A stretch of 64,000 nt of DNA, taken from positions 1-64,000 of the forward strand of contig JAGADF010000009.1 of NCBI GenBank assembly GCA_017613735.1, read 5' to 3'. Positions 25,107 to 33,839 of this stretch are shown piece by piece. The position numbers and the translations under genes are program-made. Every line of letters starts with the position of its first letter. Position 1 is the stretch's first letter. A model generated the notes under the pieces. That model saw only the letters and a program-made list of their open reading frames with translations, was not told where the DNA came from and ran no database searches. The DNA comes from Clostridia bacterium. GTDB taxonomy: Bacteria > Bacillota > Clostridia > Oscillospirales > Acutalibacteraceae.

Positions 25107-26861
25107 ATGTCTAATTTAAAGGGCAAGGTCAAATGGCTCTTCGGGGAAATCAAAGAGCATTGGAACACGCCCGCAGAGGGTAAGTATGTGCCTTACAAGG
25201 AATATAAGGACATCTGGCTTGCCGTCGGCAGTAACTATTCAGGCTCAAAAACGCTTGAATACGTATTCTTCGGCGCGGGCTGCTTCCTTATTATGTATCA
25301 CTACAAGCTGCCCTATGTTGTGTTCTCTGCGATAGCGCTTATTAATATGCCGCTGCAGAAGCTGTGGGATATTTTAGGCTGGATTATCAACGATAACCTC
25401 GGCTTCATGCCGAAAAAGACGGAAAGAAAGCTTTACAGCGTTTATTTCCTGTCGATTCTTATCGGCGTATTCCTTATTCTGTTCCCGTTTGAGCCGTATC
25501 TCAATCCGTCAAATGCCGTTGTGGCGGCGCTTAACTCAATAAGAGGTATTTCCGCCGCGTCCGCAATAAAAATTCTCGGAACTCATATTCTGTGGAACGG
25601 CTGGGCGGGTGCAAGAGGTATTTTCTGGCGCAAGAAGTTAATCCCGAAATTCGGCAGATATAAATACTTCCTTTACAGCGACGTTATTCCGAAGTGCATA
25701 ATGGTTATTCTTATCGGCTGGCTTCCGGTTTACAATATTGCCGACGAGGTTACGAGGGTATGGGTTGCAAACCTTCTGTTCGCAATTTACTGCCTTTACA
25801 ATTTCGGCAACTGTCTTGAAAACTGCGCCCAGAATATCAGCCCGAATATGCAGGAAAGAATTCTTATCAGAACCTATCCCATAAAGCTTTCGCATATTCT
25901 CAATTCCATTATGGTCGTTGTAATTCCTATTGCTATCGGCTTTACAAGAGACGAGTGGGCTGACATAAACGTATTCAGATATGTTATTCCGATTATCTTC
26001 ATAACCTTTGCGGCTATGACAATGATTTTCTCGCGGCGTATCAAGGAGAGAATTCCTCAGCCGCCTCTTGAGGAAAAGGTTCAGATTAAGTTCTGGGACG
26101 GTATTTTCGGCGTACTGAGAAACAAGTATAAATGGGTGCTTACCATCGTTTATCTTCTTGACTCGCTCGGTAACGGCATGCTCGCGTTCACGACGGTTCT
26201 GTATCTTTACACATTCCGCCTGAGCGGTCTTGCCTACGGACTTATAGTTTCGCTTGTTTCCTTTGCGGGTACGCCTCCGGATTTGTGTACGCCGTACTTT
26301 ATAAAGAGGTTTACATACAAGCAGATTATGATTTTCTATCAGCTCACGCGTGCAATCGGCTGGTCAATCGTTGTTGCGACAATTCTTCTTTGCGGCGACA
26401 ACGTTACGCTCTGCGGTATTATCTGTCTTGTTGTTCTTATCTTACTTGAAGCGACTCACACCATTCCCACGTCAGTCGGTCATGATATGGACATTCGTAT
26501 CAACGACTATCAGATGTATCTTTCGGGCGAGCGTCTTGAAGCGTTCTCGGGAATTTTCGGCTGGATTACAGGCCCGATTTCCGCTGTTGTCGGTCTTATC
26601 ATTCCGATTCTTCTTCTCAAGTTCGGTTTCAACTCGAACTGGGACGTTTTGTTCGTCGATATGTCAAGAGTAAAAATAATCGTTATACCGATTTTGTTTG
26701 ATATCTGCGGTTTCCTGCTTATGACAATTCCGTATTTCTTCTGGGATTACGATTCTTCAAAGCAGAATCAGGTTATTCAGGTACTCAAACGGCGCGCCGA
26801 GGTAACCGAAAAGAAAGCCGAAGCAGAAGGCGAATCGGTTGCCGGCTCATTTACGGGTTAA
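25107..26861 (+). CDS. MFS-type transporter, sugar/glycoside family likely
   Basis: About 584 residues with 10-12 membrane helices. The N-terminal ~50 residues are cytoplasmic (MSNLKGKVKWLFGEIKEHWN), and loops carry the basic motif FSRRIKERIPQPPLEE mid-protein that divides the two halves. The overall layout resembles glycoside/cation symporters of the major facilitator group, but I cannot name a family with certainty. Start ATG 25107 is preferred to ATG 25098, which lies only one base from GAGAGG. It is 26 bases behind the GH43-like gene and 13 before the leucine-rich-repeat gene, so it is probably the uptake step for the GH43 substrate. Confidence 0.75.
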   Translation: MSNLKGKVKWLFGEIKEHWNTPAEGKYVPYKEYKDIWLAVGSNYSGSKTLEYVFFGAGCFLIMYHYKLPYVVFSAIALINMPLQKLWDILGWIINDNLGFMPKKTERKLYSVYFLSILIGVFLILFPFEPYLNPSNAVVAALNSIRGISAASAIKILGTHILWNGWAGARGIFWRKKLIPKFGRYKYFLYSDVIPKCIMVILIGWLPVYNIADEVTRVWVANLLFAIYCLYNFGNCLENCAQNISPNMQERILIRTYPIKLSHILNSIMVVVIPIAIGFTRDEWADINVFRYVIPIIFITFAAMTMIFSRRIKERIPQPPLEEKVQIKFWDGIFGVLRNKYKWVLTIVYLLDSLGNGMLAFTTVLYLYTFRLSGLAYGLIVSLVSFAGTPPDLCTPYFIKRFTYKQIMIFYQLTRAIGWSIVVATILLCGDNVTLCGIICLVVLILLEATHTIPTSVGHDMDIRINDYQMYLSGERLEAFSGIFGWITGPISAVVGLIIPILLLKFGFNSNWDVLFVDMSRVKIIVIPILFDICGFLLMTIPYFFWDYDSSKQNQVIQVLKRRAEVTEKKAEAEGESVAGSFTG

Positions 26862-26874
26862 GGAGGTGTCGGGA

Positions 26875-28185
26875 ATGAAAAAAGAAAAAACCAAACAGGC
26901 TAAAACCAAAGCAGAGGTTGAAGAAGTAGTTCTTGACATACCCGAGGACGAAATCTGGACATATCAGATTGAGGGACTTGCCCCGCCGAAAATCGGCGTG
27001 TCCTATGCGGACGCAAAGGGCAAAAAAGCGGCTTTTATAATCTTTATTTCCGTTGCGGTCTGTCTTTCTTTGTTCTTCTCGGTACGCGCTCTGCTCAACA
27101 CAGGCGACCTTGAATATAAAGAGATAAAAAGCGGAGAATATGAACTTGTTCAGTTCTCAAACAACGGCCTTATAAAGTCGTTTGACGTTGAATATGCCGC
27201 TGAAATTGACAATTCAAAAATTGACGCAGGCGCTATGATTGCGGGCGGAGCCGAAAACGAAGAAGAAATCAATATGGATTTCCTCTCCTATGATAAGGCG
27301 AGGCCGATTACTACAATCCACGAATACGCCTTCAACTGCGACAGCACGCTTCAGGTCATCAATATCGGCGCAGGTGTAACTGACATTGACTGCAAGGCGT
27401 TCTATTCGTGCTGGGCGCTTCAGTGCATTTATGTCGACGAGGGCAACCCGAATTACTGCGACGTTGACGGAGTCCTTTATAATAAGGACAAGACAGAGAT
27501 TATCTGTTACCCCATTGACCACGACAAGTACCTGAGAAAAGAGCTCGGCTATACAGACCTTGTCGACGACAACGGCAACCCGATGGAAGAACTCTGGGGA
27601 CCTACAGAAAAGTATGACGAAGGATTTTTCCAACAGTACAACGAGGACGTAAGAACCTACGTTATTCCCTCAACCGTTAAAAAGATAGGTCCGCTTTGCT
27701 TTAACTATGCGAATATCGATACGTATTACCTTCCCGACGGCTTAAAGGAAATCGGCACTCTCGCATTCTTCGACTGCGGTAATATGCATAATATCTATTC
27801 GTATATTCCTGCGGCAGACGGCGTAAGCGAAACCCGTTTCAAGGGCAGAGAGGGACTCGGAGGTATCTATCTTTCGCTTCCCGAAAGTCTTGAAATAATC
27901 GGTTCCGACGCGTTTACAAAGGACAGGGGACTGAGCTATATGTATATCCCTGCAAACGTAAAACAAATCGGTCACCACGCTTTCTGGGATTCGGTTTATA
28001 AGGACAAGAACGATGAAAACGGCAATAATCTTCGCGGCATTACCCAAATGAATATTGCGGCAAGCGAGGAAGATTTCAAGACCTATGAAATCGGCTCATC
28101 CTGGAGACCTAAGTACGACTATCTTCTCTTTAAAAAGACAATCGACACGGTCTACAATGCCGAAAGAGAAGCGATTCCCGATTAA
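26875..28185 (+). CDS. Membrane-anchored BspA-type leucine-rich-repeat protein
   Basis: 436 residues. A Lys/Glu-rich cytoplasmic start of ~55 residues is followed by one membrane helix (about 57-78, AAFIIFISVAVCLSLFF) and an outside domain. The outside part has BspA-like LRR_5 repeats: ITTIHEYAFNCDSTLQVINIGAGVTDID, YVIPSTVKKIGPLCFNYANIDTYYLPDGLKEIG and SLEIIGSDAFTKDRGLSYMYIPANVKQIG. Such repeats usually bind proteins or surfaces; the role here is open. The GGAGG-preceded ATG was chosen over an in-frame ATG in the MFS end. It is the last gene of the operon. Confidence 0.85.
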   Translation: MKKEKTKQAKTKAEVEEVVLDIPEDEIWTYQIEGLAPPKIGVSYADAKGKKAAFIIFISVAVCLSLFFSVRALLNTGDLEYKEIKSGEYELVQFSNNGLIKSFDVEYAAEIDNSKIDAGAMIAGGAENEEEINMDFLSYDKARPITTIHEYAFNCDSTLQVINIGAGVTDIDCKAFYSCWALQCIYVDEGNPNYCDVDGVLYNKDKTEIICYPIDHDKYLRKELGYTDLVDDNGNPMEELWGPTEKYDEGFFQQYNEDVRTYVIPSTVKKIGPLCFNYANIDTYYLPDGLKEIGTLAFFDCGNMHNIYSYIPAADGVSETRFKGREGLGGIYLSLPESLEIIGSDAFTKDRGLSYMYIPANVKQIGHHAFWDSVYKDKNDENGNNLRGITQMNIAASEEDFKTYEIGSSWRPKYDYLLFKKTIDTVYNAEREAIPD

Positions 28186-28198
28186 AAAACTAAAAATG

Positions 28199-28236
28199 AA
28201 ACGGCTTCCGTTCTTCCGAACGGAAGCCGTTTTAAA
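28199..28236 (+). terminator. Operon terminator
   Basis: A perfect 15-bp stem (arms 28199-28213 and 28218-28232, loop TTCC) ending in TTTT. Confidence 0.88.
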
Positions 28237-28265
28237 TTGACTTTTGCCGATAATGAATATATAAT
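28237..28265 (+). promoter_or_regulatory. Promoter for hypB
   Basis: TTGACT (28237-28242), 17-nt spacer, TATAAT (28260-28265), immediately after the preceding terminator. Confidence 0.8.
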
Positions 28266-28295
28266 AACTAAAAGATTTTTTTACGGGAGATAATT

Positions 28296-28964
28296 ATGGA
28301 CAACTTTAAAATCATAGAAATCAAAAAAAGCGTGTTCGAAAACAATGACCGCGAGGCGGACAAATTAAGGAGTGAATTAAAGGCTGACAAGACCTTTCTT
28401 CTTAATCTTATGTCCTCGCCCGGAGCGGGTAAAACAACTACTCTTAAAGCCACTCTTTCACGCCTGAAAGACGAATATAAAATCGGCGTTATGGAGGCCG
28501 ATATTGATTCCGATGTCGATGCAAGAAGCATTGAGCAGGCGGGGATTGAATCAATCCAGCTTCACACGGGCGGTATGTGCCATCTTGACGCAGGTATGAC
28601 AAGACAGGGCATCGATGAGTTTGACGCAAACCGTTTTGACCTTGTTGTGCTTGAAAATGTCGGCAATCTCGTCTGCCCCGCCGAATTTGATACGGGCTCT
28701 TCAAAAAATGCAATGATTCTCTCCGTCCCCGAGGGTGATGACAAGCCTCTCAAATACCCGCTTATGTTTACGATTTCCGACGTTGTTCTCATAAATAAAA
28801 TCGATACAAAGAGCGTTTTTGAATTCGATGACAAAGCGGTTGTCGAGCGTATTCATAAACTCAACCCCGACGCCGAAATCTTTTTCATTTCCGCAAGAAC
28901 GGGCGAGGGCGTCGACGAATGGTGCGACTGGCTCAGAGCGCAGATAAACGAATGGAATAAATAA
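28296..28964 (+). CDS. hypB: Hydrogenase nickel-incorporation GTPase HypB
   Basis: 222 residues. HypB delivers nickel to [NiFe]-hydrogenase (and sometimes urease) using GTP. G1 loop SSPGAGKTT starts near residue 40, followed by EADIDSDVDARSIEQAG, the metal-contact QLHTGGMCHLDAGM, switch VVLENVGNLVCPAEFD and the guanine motif NKID. Neither a His-rich nickel store nor the N-terminal CxxCGC motif is present. The gene is alone, with its own promoter and terminator; hypA, hypC-F and hydrogenase genes are not near. It may serve another nickel enzyme or hydrogenase genes elsewhere. Confidence 0.93.
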   Translation: MDNFKIIEIKKSVFENNDREADKLRSELKADKTFLLNLMSSPGAGKTTTLKATLSRLKDEYKIGVMEADIDSDVDARSIEQAGIESIQLHTGGMCHLDAGMTRQGIDEFDANRFDLVVLENVGNLVCPAEFDTGSSKNAMILSVPEGDDKPLKYPLMFTISDVVLINKIDTKSVFEFDDKAVVERIHKLNPDAEIFFISARTGEGVDEWCDWLRAQINEWNK

Positions 28965-28971
28965 GAAAACA

Positions 28972-29003
28972 AGCGGATGATACAAAATCATCCGCTCTTT
29001 TTT
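28972..29003 (+). terminator. Terminator after hypB
   Basis: A perfect 10-bp stem AGCGGATGAT/ATCATCCGCT (loop ACAAA) then CTTTTTTT. Confidence 0.9.
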
Positions 29004-29017
29004 GGCTAAAAAGCGGT

Positions 29018-29046
29018 TTGATAAAAAGCGTATTATATTGTATAAT
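29018..29046 (+). promoter_or_regulatory. Promoter for lacZ
   Basis: TTGATA (29018-29023), 17-nt spacer, TATAAT (29041-29046). Confidence 0.78.
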
Positions 29047-29084
29047 TAAAAAGATAACATTTTCTGTAAAAAGGAACGGTGAAA

Positions 29085-32000
29085 ATGAGCAAAGTTAAGT
29101 TTGACTGGGAAAATCCCGCGGTCATTAAACGCAATAAGGAAGACGGTCACATTCTTGAGCTGCACTATGACAACGAAAAGGACGCGGCGGAAAGAAATGA
29201 ATCGCCTTATAAAAAGACTCTCAACGGCGAGTGGAAATTCTACTGGCAGATGGGGCTTGATAACTGTCCCGCAGATTTTTACAAGGCGGATTTTGACGAC
29301 TCCAAATGGCGTGTGATTAACGTGCCGTCTGTATGGCAGACCGAGAAAACGGGCAGTTACCCGTATTATTATGCGTCAACCTATTGCCGCGCGATAAGCC
29401 GCCAGAAGGGTAAAATCCCGTCAATTGACCATAATATGCAGGAAATCGGCATTTACCGCCGCACTTTCACTCTGCCCGAAGAATATGAAGATAAGGAGCT
29501 TTTCCTACATTTCGGAGCGGCGAAAAGCGCTATTGAGGTCTATGTCAACGGCAAGTATGTCGGCTATTCACAGGGCTCTATGACGCCTCACGAGTTTGAC
29601 ATTACTCCCTTTGTAACAAAAGGTAAAAATCAGGTTTCCGTAAAGTGCTACCGATATTCCGACGCCCAGTATCTTGAGGACCAGGATATGTGGCTTCTTT
29701 GCGGACTTTACCGCGAGGTTTATATTTATGCCGAGCCTAAAACCTGTATACGCGATTTCTTTATCACGACCGACCTTGACGCCGGCTATGTCGATTCCGA
29801 TACCGACCTTGAGGTTACCGTAAAGAATTATGACGGCGAAAGCCATAGCGCCGAGGTCAACGCCTATATTCTACGCAACGGCGAAAAGACCGAACTGGGT
29901 TCCGCTCACGCCGAAATCACGGGCGACAAAGCGGTAGTTAATATTAACAGAATTATTGAGAATCCCGACAAGTGGACGGCTGAAACGCCTAACCTCTATA
30001 CGCTTGTAATCGAGCTTAAGGTTGACGGCAAAACCGTTTCATACAAGTCGACCAGATTCGGCTTTAAAAAGGTCGAAATAATCGGCGAAAAACTGCTCTT
30101 CAACGGTCAGCCGCTTATGATTCGCGGTATCAACCGTCACGATTTTGACCCCGACCACGGCTGGGCAGTTCCGAGAGAGCGCTATTTCCAGGATTTCAAT
30201 ATTATGAAGCGCTGTAATATCAACGCAATCCGTACCTCTCACTATCCTGACGACCCGTTCTTCTATGAGCTTTGCGACGAATACGGATTTTATGTTATGG
30301 ACGAATGCGATATGGAAACCCACGGTGTCCGCCGCAAGGGCGTTCCCGGAAGCAATCCCGTCTGGACTGAGCCTGTTGTCGACAGGATGGAAAGAATGGT
30401 TCTGCGCGACAGAAATCACGCCTGTATTTTTATGTGGTCTCTTGGTAACGAGGCGGGTGACGGCGACAACTTTGTCAAAATGAAAGAAGCCGCGTTGAAG
30501 CTCGATTCCACACGTCAGTTCCATTATGAGGGCGATTTTGATTTCACAAAGTCCGACGTCATTTCAAGAATGTATCCCATGGCGGACCTTATGAAAAAGC
30601 TCGGCAACCGTGAGGAAGTTACAATTACCTTTTACGATAATATTGCAAATGCTCTTGCCGCTGACTCGAAGCCCATTTCAAAGGACGCTTACACAAAGCC
30701 GATTATACTTTGCGAATACGCTCACGCTATGGAAAACAGCCTCGGCAATTTCCAGGAGTATATGGACGACTTTGAAAAATACGACAATATGTGCGGTGGC
30801 TTTATCTGGGACTTTGTCGACCAGTCAATCCGGTATAAGGCTCCCGACGGCGACCACTGGCTCTACGGAACCGACTTTGAAAAGAGCGAGCCGAGACGTC
30901 CTATGCAGCTGCCGAATACAACTGCGATTACGGGCAGTAACACATATTTCTGCGCAAACGGCATAGTTTCCGCCGACAGAAAGCTTCACCCGTCGGCTTA
31001 TGAGGTCAAAAAGGTCTATGCCGAAATGAAGGTTAAGCAGATAGACAAGGCGAAAAAGCTTTATTCGATTGAGAATAAGCATCTGTTCACCGACCTTTCG
31101 GATTTTGATATCGTCTGGACTCTTAATGCCGAGGGCGAAACGATTCAGTCGGGAAGAATAGACGTTGACGTTCCCGCTCAGTCGATAGCCGAGTTTACAA
31201 TCGACTATGATGATACTCTCCTTCCCGAAAAGGAATGCGTGCTCATCGTTTCCTTTATTCAGAAAGAAGAAAAGCGTTTCTGCGAAAAAGGTTATGAGCA
31301 GGCGTTTGACCAGTTTATAATTAAAGAAATGCCCGCCGTTTCCGAAAAGTCGGAAGGCAGACTTGATTATTCGTTTGAGGGCAATAAGGTCACCGTTACG
31401 GGCGAGGATTTTGCAGTCCGCCTTATTGACGGCAAAATAACGTCAATTGAATATGACGGCAGGGAGTATATAAAAACCCCGTTAAAGCCGAATTATTTCA
31501 GAGCCGTTACCGACAACGACCTGTCCACAACCAACTTTATTCCGTTCCTTATTCCTCATCATCCGTATTACAAGTGGAAAAAGGCTACCGAAACGTTAAA
31601 GGGCTCGATTTCGGGCGTTGAGCAGGGTGTGAGCGGTGAAATCATAGTTCACGTCAACTGGACCGTGCTTCAGTTTGCCGACGTAAAGAGCGATATAACG
31701 GTATTCCCCGACGGTAAAATCAAGGTTTATCACGAGGGTACGCCCAAAGCGGTTCTTCTGCGCTTCGGTACCCAGATGGGACTTATTCCCGAGCTTGATT
31801 TTGTAAAGTGGTACGGCAGAGGACCTCAGGAAACCTATCCCGACCGTAAAACAGGCGGTAAAATTGCCATTTACGAAATGAGCGTAAACGAGCTTGAGCA
31901 TCACTATATGCGTCCGCAGGAGAACGGCAACAGAACCGACGTCCGCTATGTCGAGATTACCGATAAGGACGGTAAGGGACTTAAGTTCACTTCTCCCAAT

Positions 32001-32225
32001 AACCAGCCGCTTATGTTCAGCTCGTGGCATTATACTCAGGACGCGCTTGAAAAAGCGACTCATATTCACGAGCTTAAGCACACCGACATTACCACGTTCA
32101 ATTTCGATTTGGTACAGATGGGTGTCGGCGGCGATATGCCCGGTGATGCAAAGGTCCGTGAACCGTATATTGTTCATCCGAATAAAAAATATTCCTACTC
32201 CTTCACAATTGAAAGGAAAGAGTAA
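29085..32225 (+). CDS. lacZ: GH2 beta-galactosidase
   Basis: 1046 residues, the size of Escherichia LacZ, with all five domains: jelly roll (about 40-220), first Ig-like (220-330), TIM barrel (330-625), second Ig-like, and the C-terminal small-chain domain (about 760-1040, ending in the typical VQMGVGGD). Catalytic residues by family match are acid/base E456 (LGNEAGD) and nucleophile E544 (LCEYAHAM). IRTSHYPDDPFFYELCDEYG is also a hallmark. No signal peptide, so it hydrolyses imported beta-galactosides. ATG 29085 has AAAGGA at good spacing; a GTG six bases upstream is less likely. It is followed at 34 bases by a secreted repeat protein. Confidence 0.95.
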   Translation: MSKVKFDWENPAVIKRNKEDGHILELHYDNEKDAAERNESPYKKTLNGEWKFYWQMGLDNCPADFYKADFDDSKWRVINVPSVWQTEKTGSYPYYYASTYCRAISRQKGKIPSIDHNMQEIGIYRRTFTLPEEYEDKELFLHFGAAKSAIEVYVNGKYVGYSQGSMTPHEFDITPFVTKGKNQVSVKCYRYSDAQYLEDQDMWLLCGLYREVYIYAEPKTCIRDFFITTDLDAGYVDSDTDLEVTVKNYDGESHSAEVNAYILRNGEKTELGSAHAEITGDKAVVNINRIIENPDKWTAETPNLYTLVIELKVDGKTVSYKSTRFGFKKVEIIGEKLLFNGQPLMIRGINRHDFDPDHGWAVPRERYFQDFNIMKRCNINAIRTSHYPDDPFFYELCDEYGFYVMDECDMETHGVRRKGVPGSNPVWTEPVVDRMERMVLRDRNHACIFMWSLGNEAGDGDNFVKMKEAALKLDSTRQFHYEGDFDFTKSDVISRMYPMADLMKKLGNREEVTITFYDNIANALAADSKPISKDAYTKPIILCEYAHAMENSLGNFQEYMDDFEKYDNMCGGFIWDFVDQSIRYKAPDGDHWLYGTDFEKSEPRRPMQLPNTTAITGSNTYFCANGIVSADRKLHPSAYEVKKVYAEMKVKQIDKAKKLYSIENKHLFTDLSDFDIVWTLNAEGETIQSGRIDVDVPAQSIAEFTIDYDDTLLPEKECVLIVSFIQKEEKRFCEKGYEQAFDQFIIKEMPAVSEKSEGRLDYSFEGNKVTVTGEDFAVRLIDGKITSIEYDGREYIKTPLKPNYFRAVTDNDLSTTNFIPFLIPHHPYYKWKKATETLKGSISGVEQGVSGEIIVHVNWTVLQFADVKSDITVFPDGKIKVYHEGTPKAVLLRFGTQMGLIPELDFVKWYGRGPQETYPDRKTGGKIAIYEMSVNELEHHYMRPQENGNRTDVRYVEITDKDGKGLKFTSPNNQPLMFSSWHYTQDALEKATHIHELKHTDITTFNFDLVQMGVGGDMPGDAKVREPYIVHPNKKYSYSFTIERKE

Positions 32226-32259
32226 GAAAACGCAAAATCCCAAAGGAGAAGTGACAATA

Positions 32260-33771
32260 ATGAAAAAAATATTTACAGCTATTTTTTCGCTTGCGACAGT
32301 TTTATCGGTCGTGTTGCTTATTTCGATTTCGGCTCACGCGGCTGAATTCGGCGGCGAGGTCAAGGCGTCCGAACTTACGGATAAGGCATACAGCTGCATA
32401 GACCTTACCGAGGATACGGTTCTTACTTTAGACCGGGACATAACCTTTGTACAGATTGACTGTAACGGACATAAATTTACGGTTAAAGGCGACCACACTC
32501 TGACTCTCAGGGGCGAGCAGTATTACTATCACGGAATATATGAGGCGTCTGTATTTACTCTTGAGAGCGGTACAGTCAACTGTAACGGCGCAAAATATTC
32601 GGGGTGCTCGGGAATCTGCAACCGTGACCGTAGCTACAAAATTGTAATTAACGGCGGCAGCTTTATTTTTGACAACTGTCAGTACGGAATTGACGCAAGA
32701 GGCGATATTATAATTAACGGGGGTTATATTGATATTAATATGCCCTCCAGCCACGGTATCAACACCTACGGAAAGATTGATATAAACGGCGGCACAATTG
32801 AGATTGACACCGAATTCTGGCAGAGTTCGGGATATGGTTCTTGTATCGACGGCTACGGTCTTGAAATTTACGACGCAACTGTTGCCTGCGTCGGTACAAT
32901 CCGCAGCGACGGCGATTTGATTATAGGCGCTACGGCTAACGTCAGCGCTAACTCGGGACTTGAAAATCAACCTGCAATATATGTTTTTTGCAGCTCGGGC
33001 ACGATGAAGGTTTCCGGTCATATATCAACTCCTTCGGGCGGAAGAGTTAAGGTATTGCCTTCGGGCGGCGGCTCAACCTGGTACACAATAACGGCTGACG
33101 GCGAAACAAACGCGTCGGAGGTTGTTATCAACCGCATAAATGACGGCTGGTTAACCGAAGACGGCAAAACATATTATTATGAAAACGGTATCAGAGCTAA
33201 AGGTTTAAAGACCATTGAAGACAAGATTTACTACTTCGGCTCAGACGGAGCAATGTATGTAAAACGCCTTATCTCAGTCAGCGGTAAAAAGTATTATATG
33301 GGTGCTGACGGTGCGGCTTACACGAAGAAGCTTATCTCCGTAAAAGGTAAGAAGTATTATATGGGCGCCGACGGTGTTGCCTATACAAGCAGGCTCATTT
33401 CCGTAAACGGCAAGAAATACTATATGGGCAAAGACGGTGTGGCTTATGTCAGCAAGCTCATTTCTGTTGACGGCAAGAAGTATTATATGGGCAAGGATGC
33501 GGTTGCATACACATCAAAGCTCGCTTCAATTGACGGCAAAAAGTATTACTTTGGCAAAGACGGCGTTGCCTACAAGTCAAAGCTCATTTCAGTAAGCGGC
33601 AAGAAATACTATATCGGCAAGGATTGTGTAGCTTATAAATCAAAGTTCGCGTCAATCAGCGGTAAGAAATACTACTTCGGCTCTGACTGTGTAATGTATA
33701 AGTCAAAGACATTCTCAGTCAGCGGAGTTAAATGGAAAGCCGATAAAAACGGCGTTTGCAAAAAGGTATAA
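32260..33771 (+). CDS. Secreted beta-helix protein with cell-wall-type repeats
   Basis: 503 residues. A clear signal peptide (MKKIFTAIFSLATVLSVVLL...) probably cleaves after SAHA, near residue 30. Residues 35-280 show short alternating strands with GGxxxINGG turns (IVINGGSFIFDN, IIINGGYIDINM, IDINGGTIEID), typical of a right-handed parallel beta-helix. From about 293 on come glucan/choline-binding-like repeats of 21 residues (consensus LISVxGKKYYMGxDGVAYxSK), nine in number, the last degenerate. The aromatic pairs in each repeat commonly bind wall polymers or glucans. It could be a surface glycan-binding partner of lacZ in the same operon. AAGGAG precedes ATG by 12. Confidence 0.85.
   Translation: MKKIFTAIFSLATVLSVVLLISISAHAAEFGGEVKASELTDKAYSCIDLTEDTVLTLDRDITFVQIDCNGHKFTVKGDHTLTLRGEQYYYHGIYEASVFTLESGTVNCNGAKYSGCSGICNRDRSYKIVINGGSFIFDNCQYGIDARGDIIINGGYIDINMPSSHGINTYGKIDINGGTIEIDTEFWQSSGYGSCIDGYGLEIYDATVACVGTIRSDGDLIIGATANVSANSGLENQPAIYVFCSSGTMKVSGHISTPSGGRVKVLPSGGGSTWYTITADGETNASEVVINRINDGWLTEDGKTYYYENGIRAKGLKTIEDKIYYFGSDGAMYVKRLISVSGKKYYMGADGAAYTKKLISVKGKKYYMGADGVAYTSRLISVNGKKYYMGKDGVAYVSKLISVDGKKYYMGKDAVAYTSKLASIDGKKYYFGKDGVAYKSKLISVSGKKYYIGKDCVAYKSKFASISGKKYYFGSDCVMYKSKTFSVSGVKWKADKNGVCKKV
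33205..33768 (+). repeat. Tandem 63-bp coding repeats
   Basis: Units start at 33205, 33268, 33331, 33394, 33457, 33520, 33583, 33646 and 33709 (the last one 60 bp and diverged). Each encodes 21 residues with the core GKKYYxGxD. The middle units are closest in DNA, so recent copying or gene conversion is likely. Confidence 0.9.
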
Positions 33772-33775
33772 ATTA

Positions 33776-33803
33776 AGAAGCCTCGTTTGAGGCTTCTTTT
33801 TTT
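33776..33803 (+). terminator. Terminator after repeat protein
   Basis: A perfect 9-bp stem AGAAGCCTC/GAGGCTTCT (loop GTTT) followed by six T. Confidence 0.88.
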
Positions 33804-33804
33804 C

Positions 33805-33830
33805 GGGACGGGAAACCCGTCCCCTACGAA
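33805..33830. repeat. Extragenic palindrome GGGACGGG-AAA-CCCGTCCC
   Basis: A perfect 8-bp inverted repeat (33805-33812, 33816-33823) with CTACGAAA after it, sitting between two convergent genes. Similar 'gggacgg...ccgtcccctac' elements are, from memory, scattered in many gut Clostridia genomes. Only one copy is seen in the window. Confidence 0.55.
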
Positions 33831-33839
33831 ATCGTTTGT

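Noticed and set aside
31894..32259. Upstream in-frame extension of the secreted repeat protein
   Set aside because: It overlaps the end of lacZ; a signal peptide and ribosome site clearly set the start at 32260.
32428..33021. 197-codon minus-strand frame
   Set aside because: It mirrors the beta-helix repeats of the true gene on the other strand.
33205..33768. CRISPR or minisatellite
   Set aside because: The 63-bp units are contiguous, in frame and encode a known type of wall-binding repeat.
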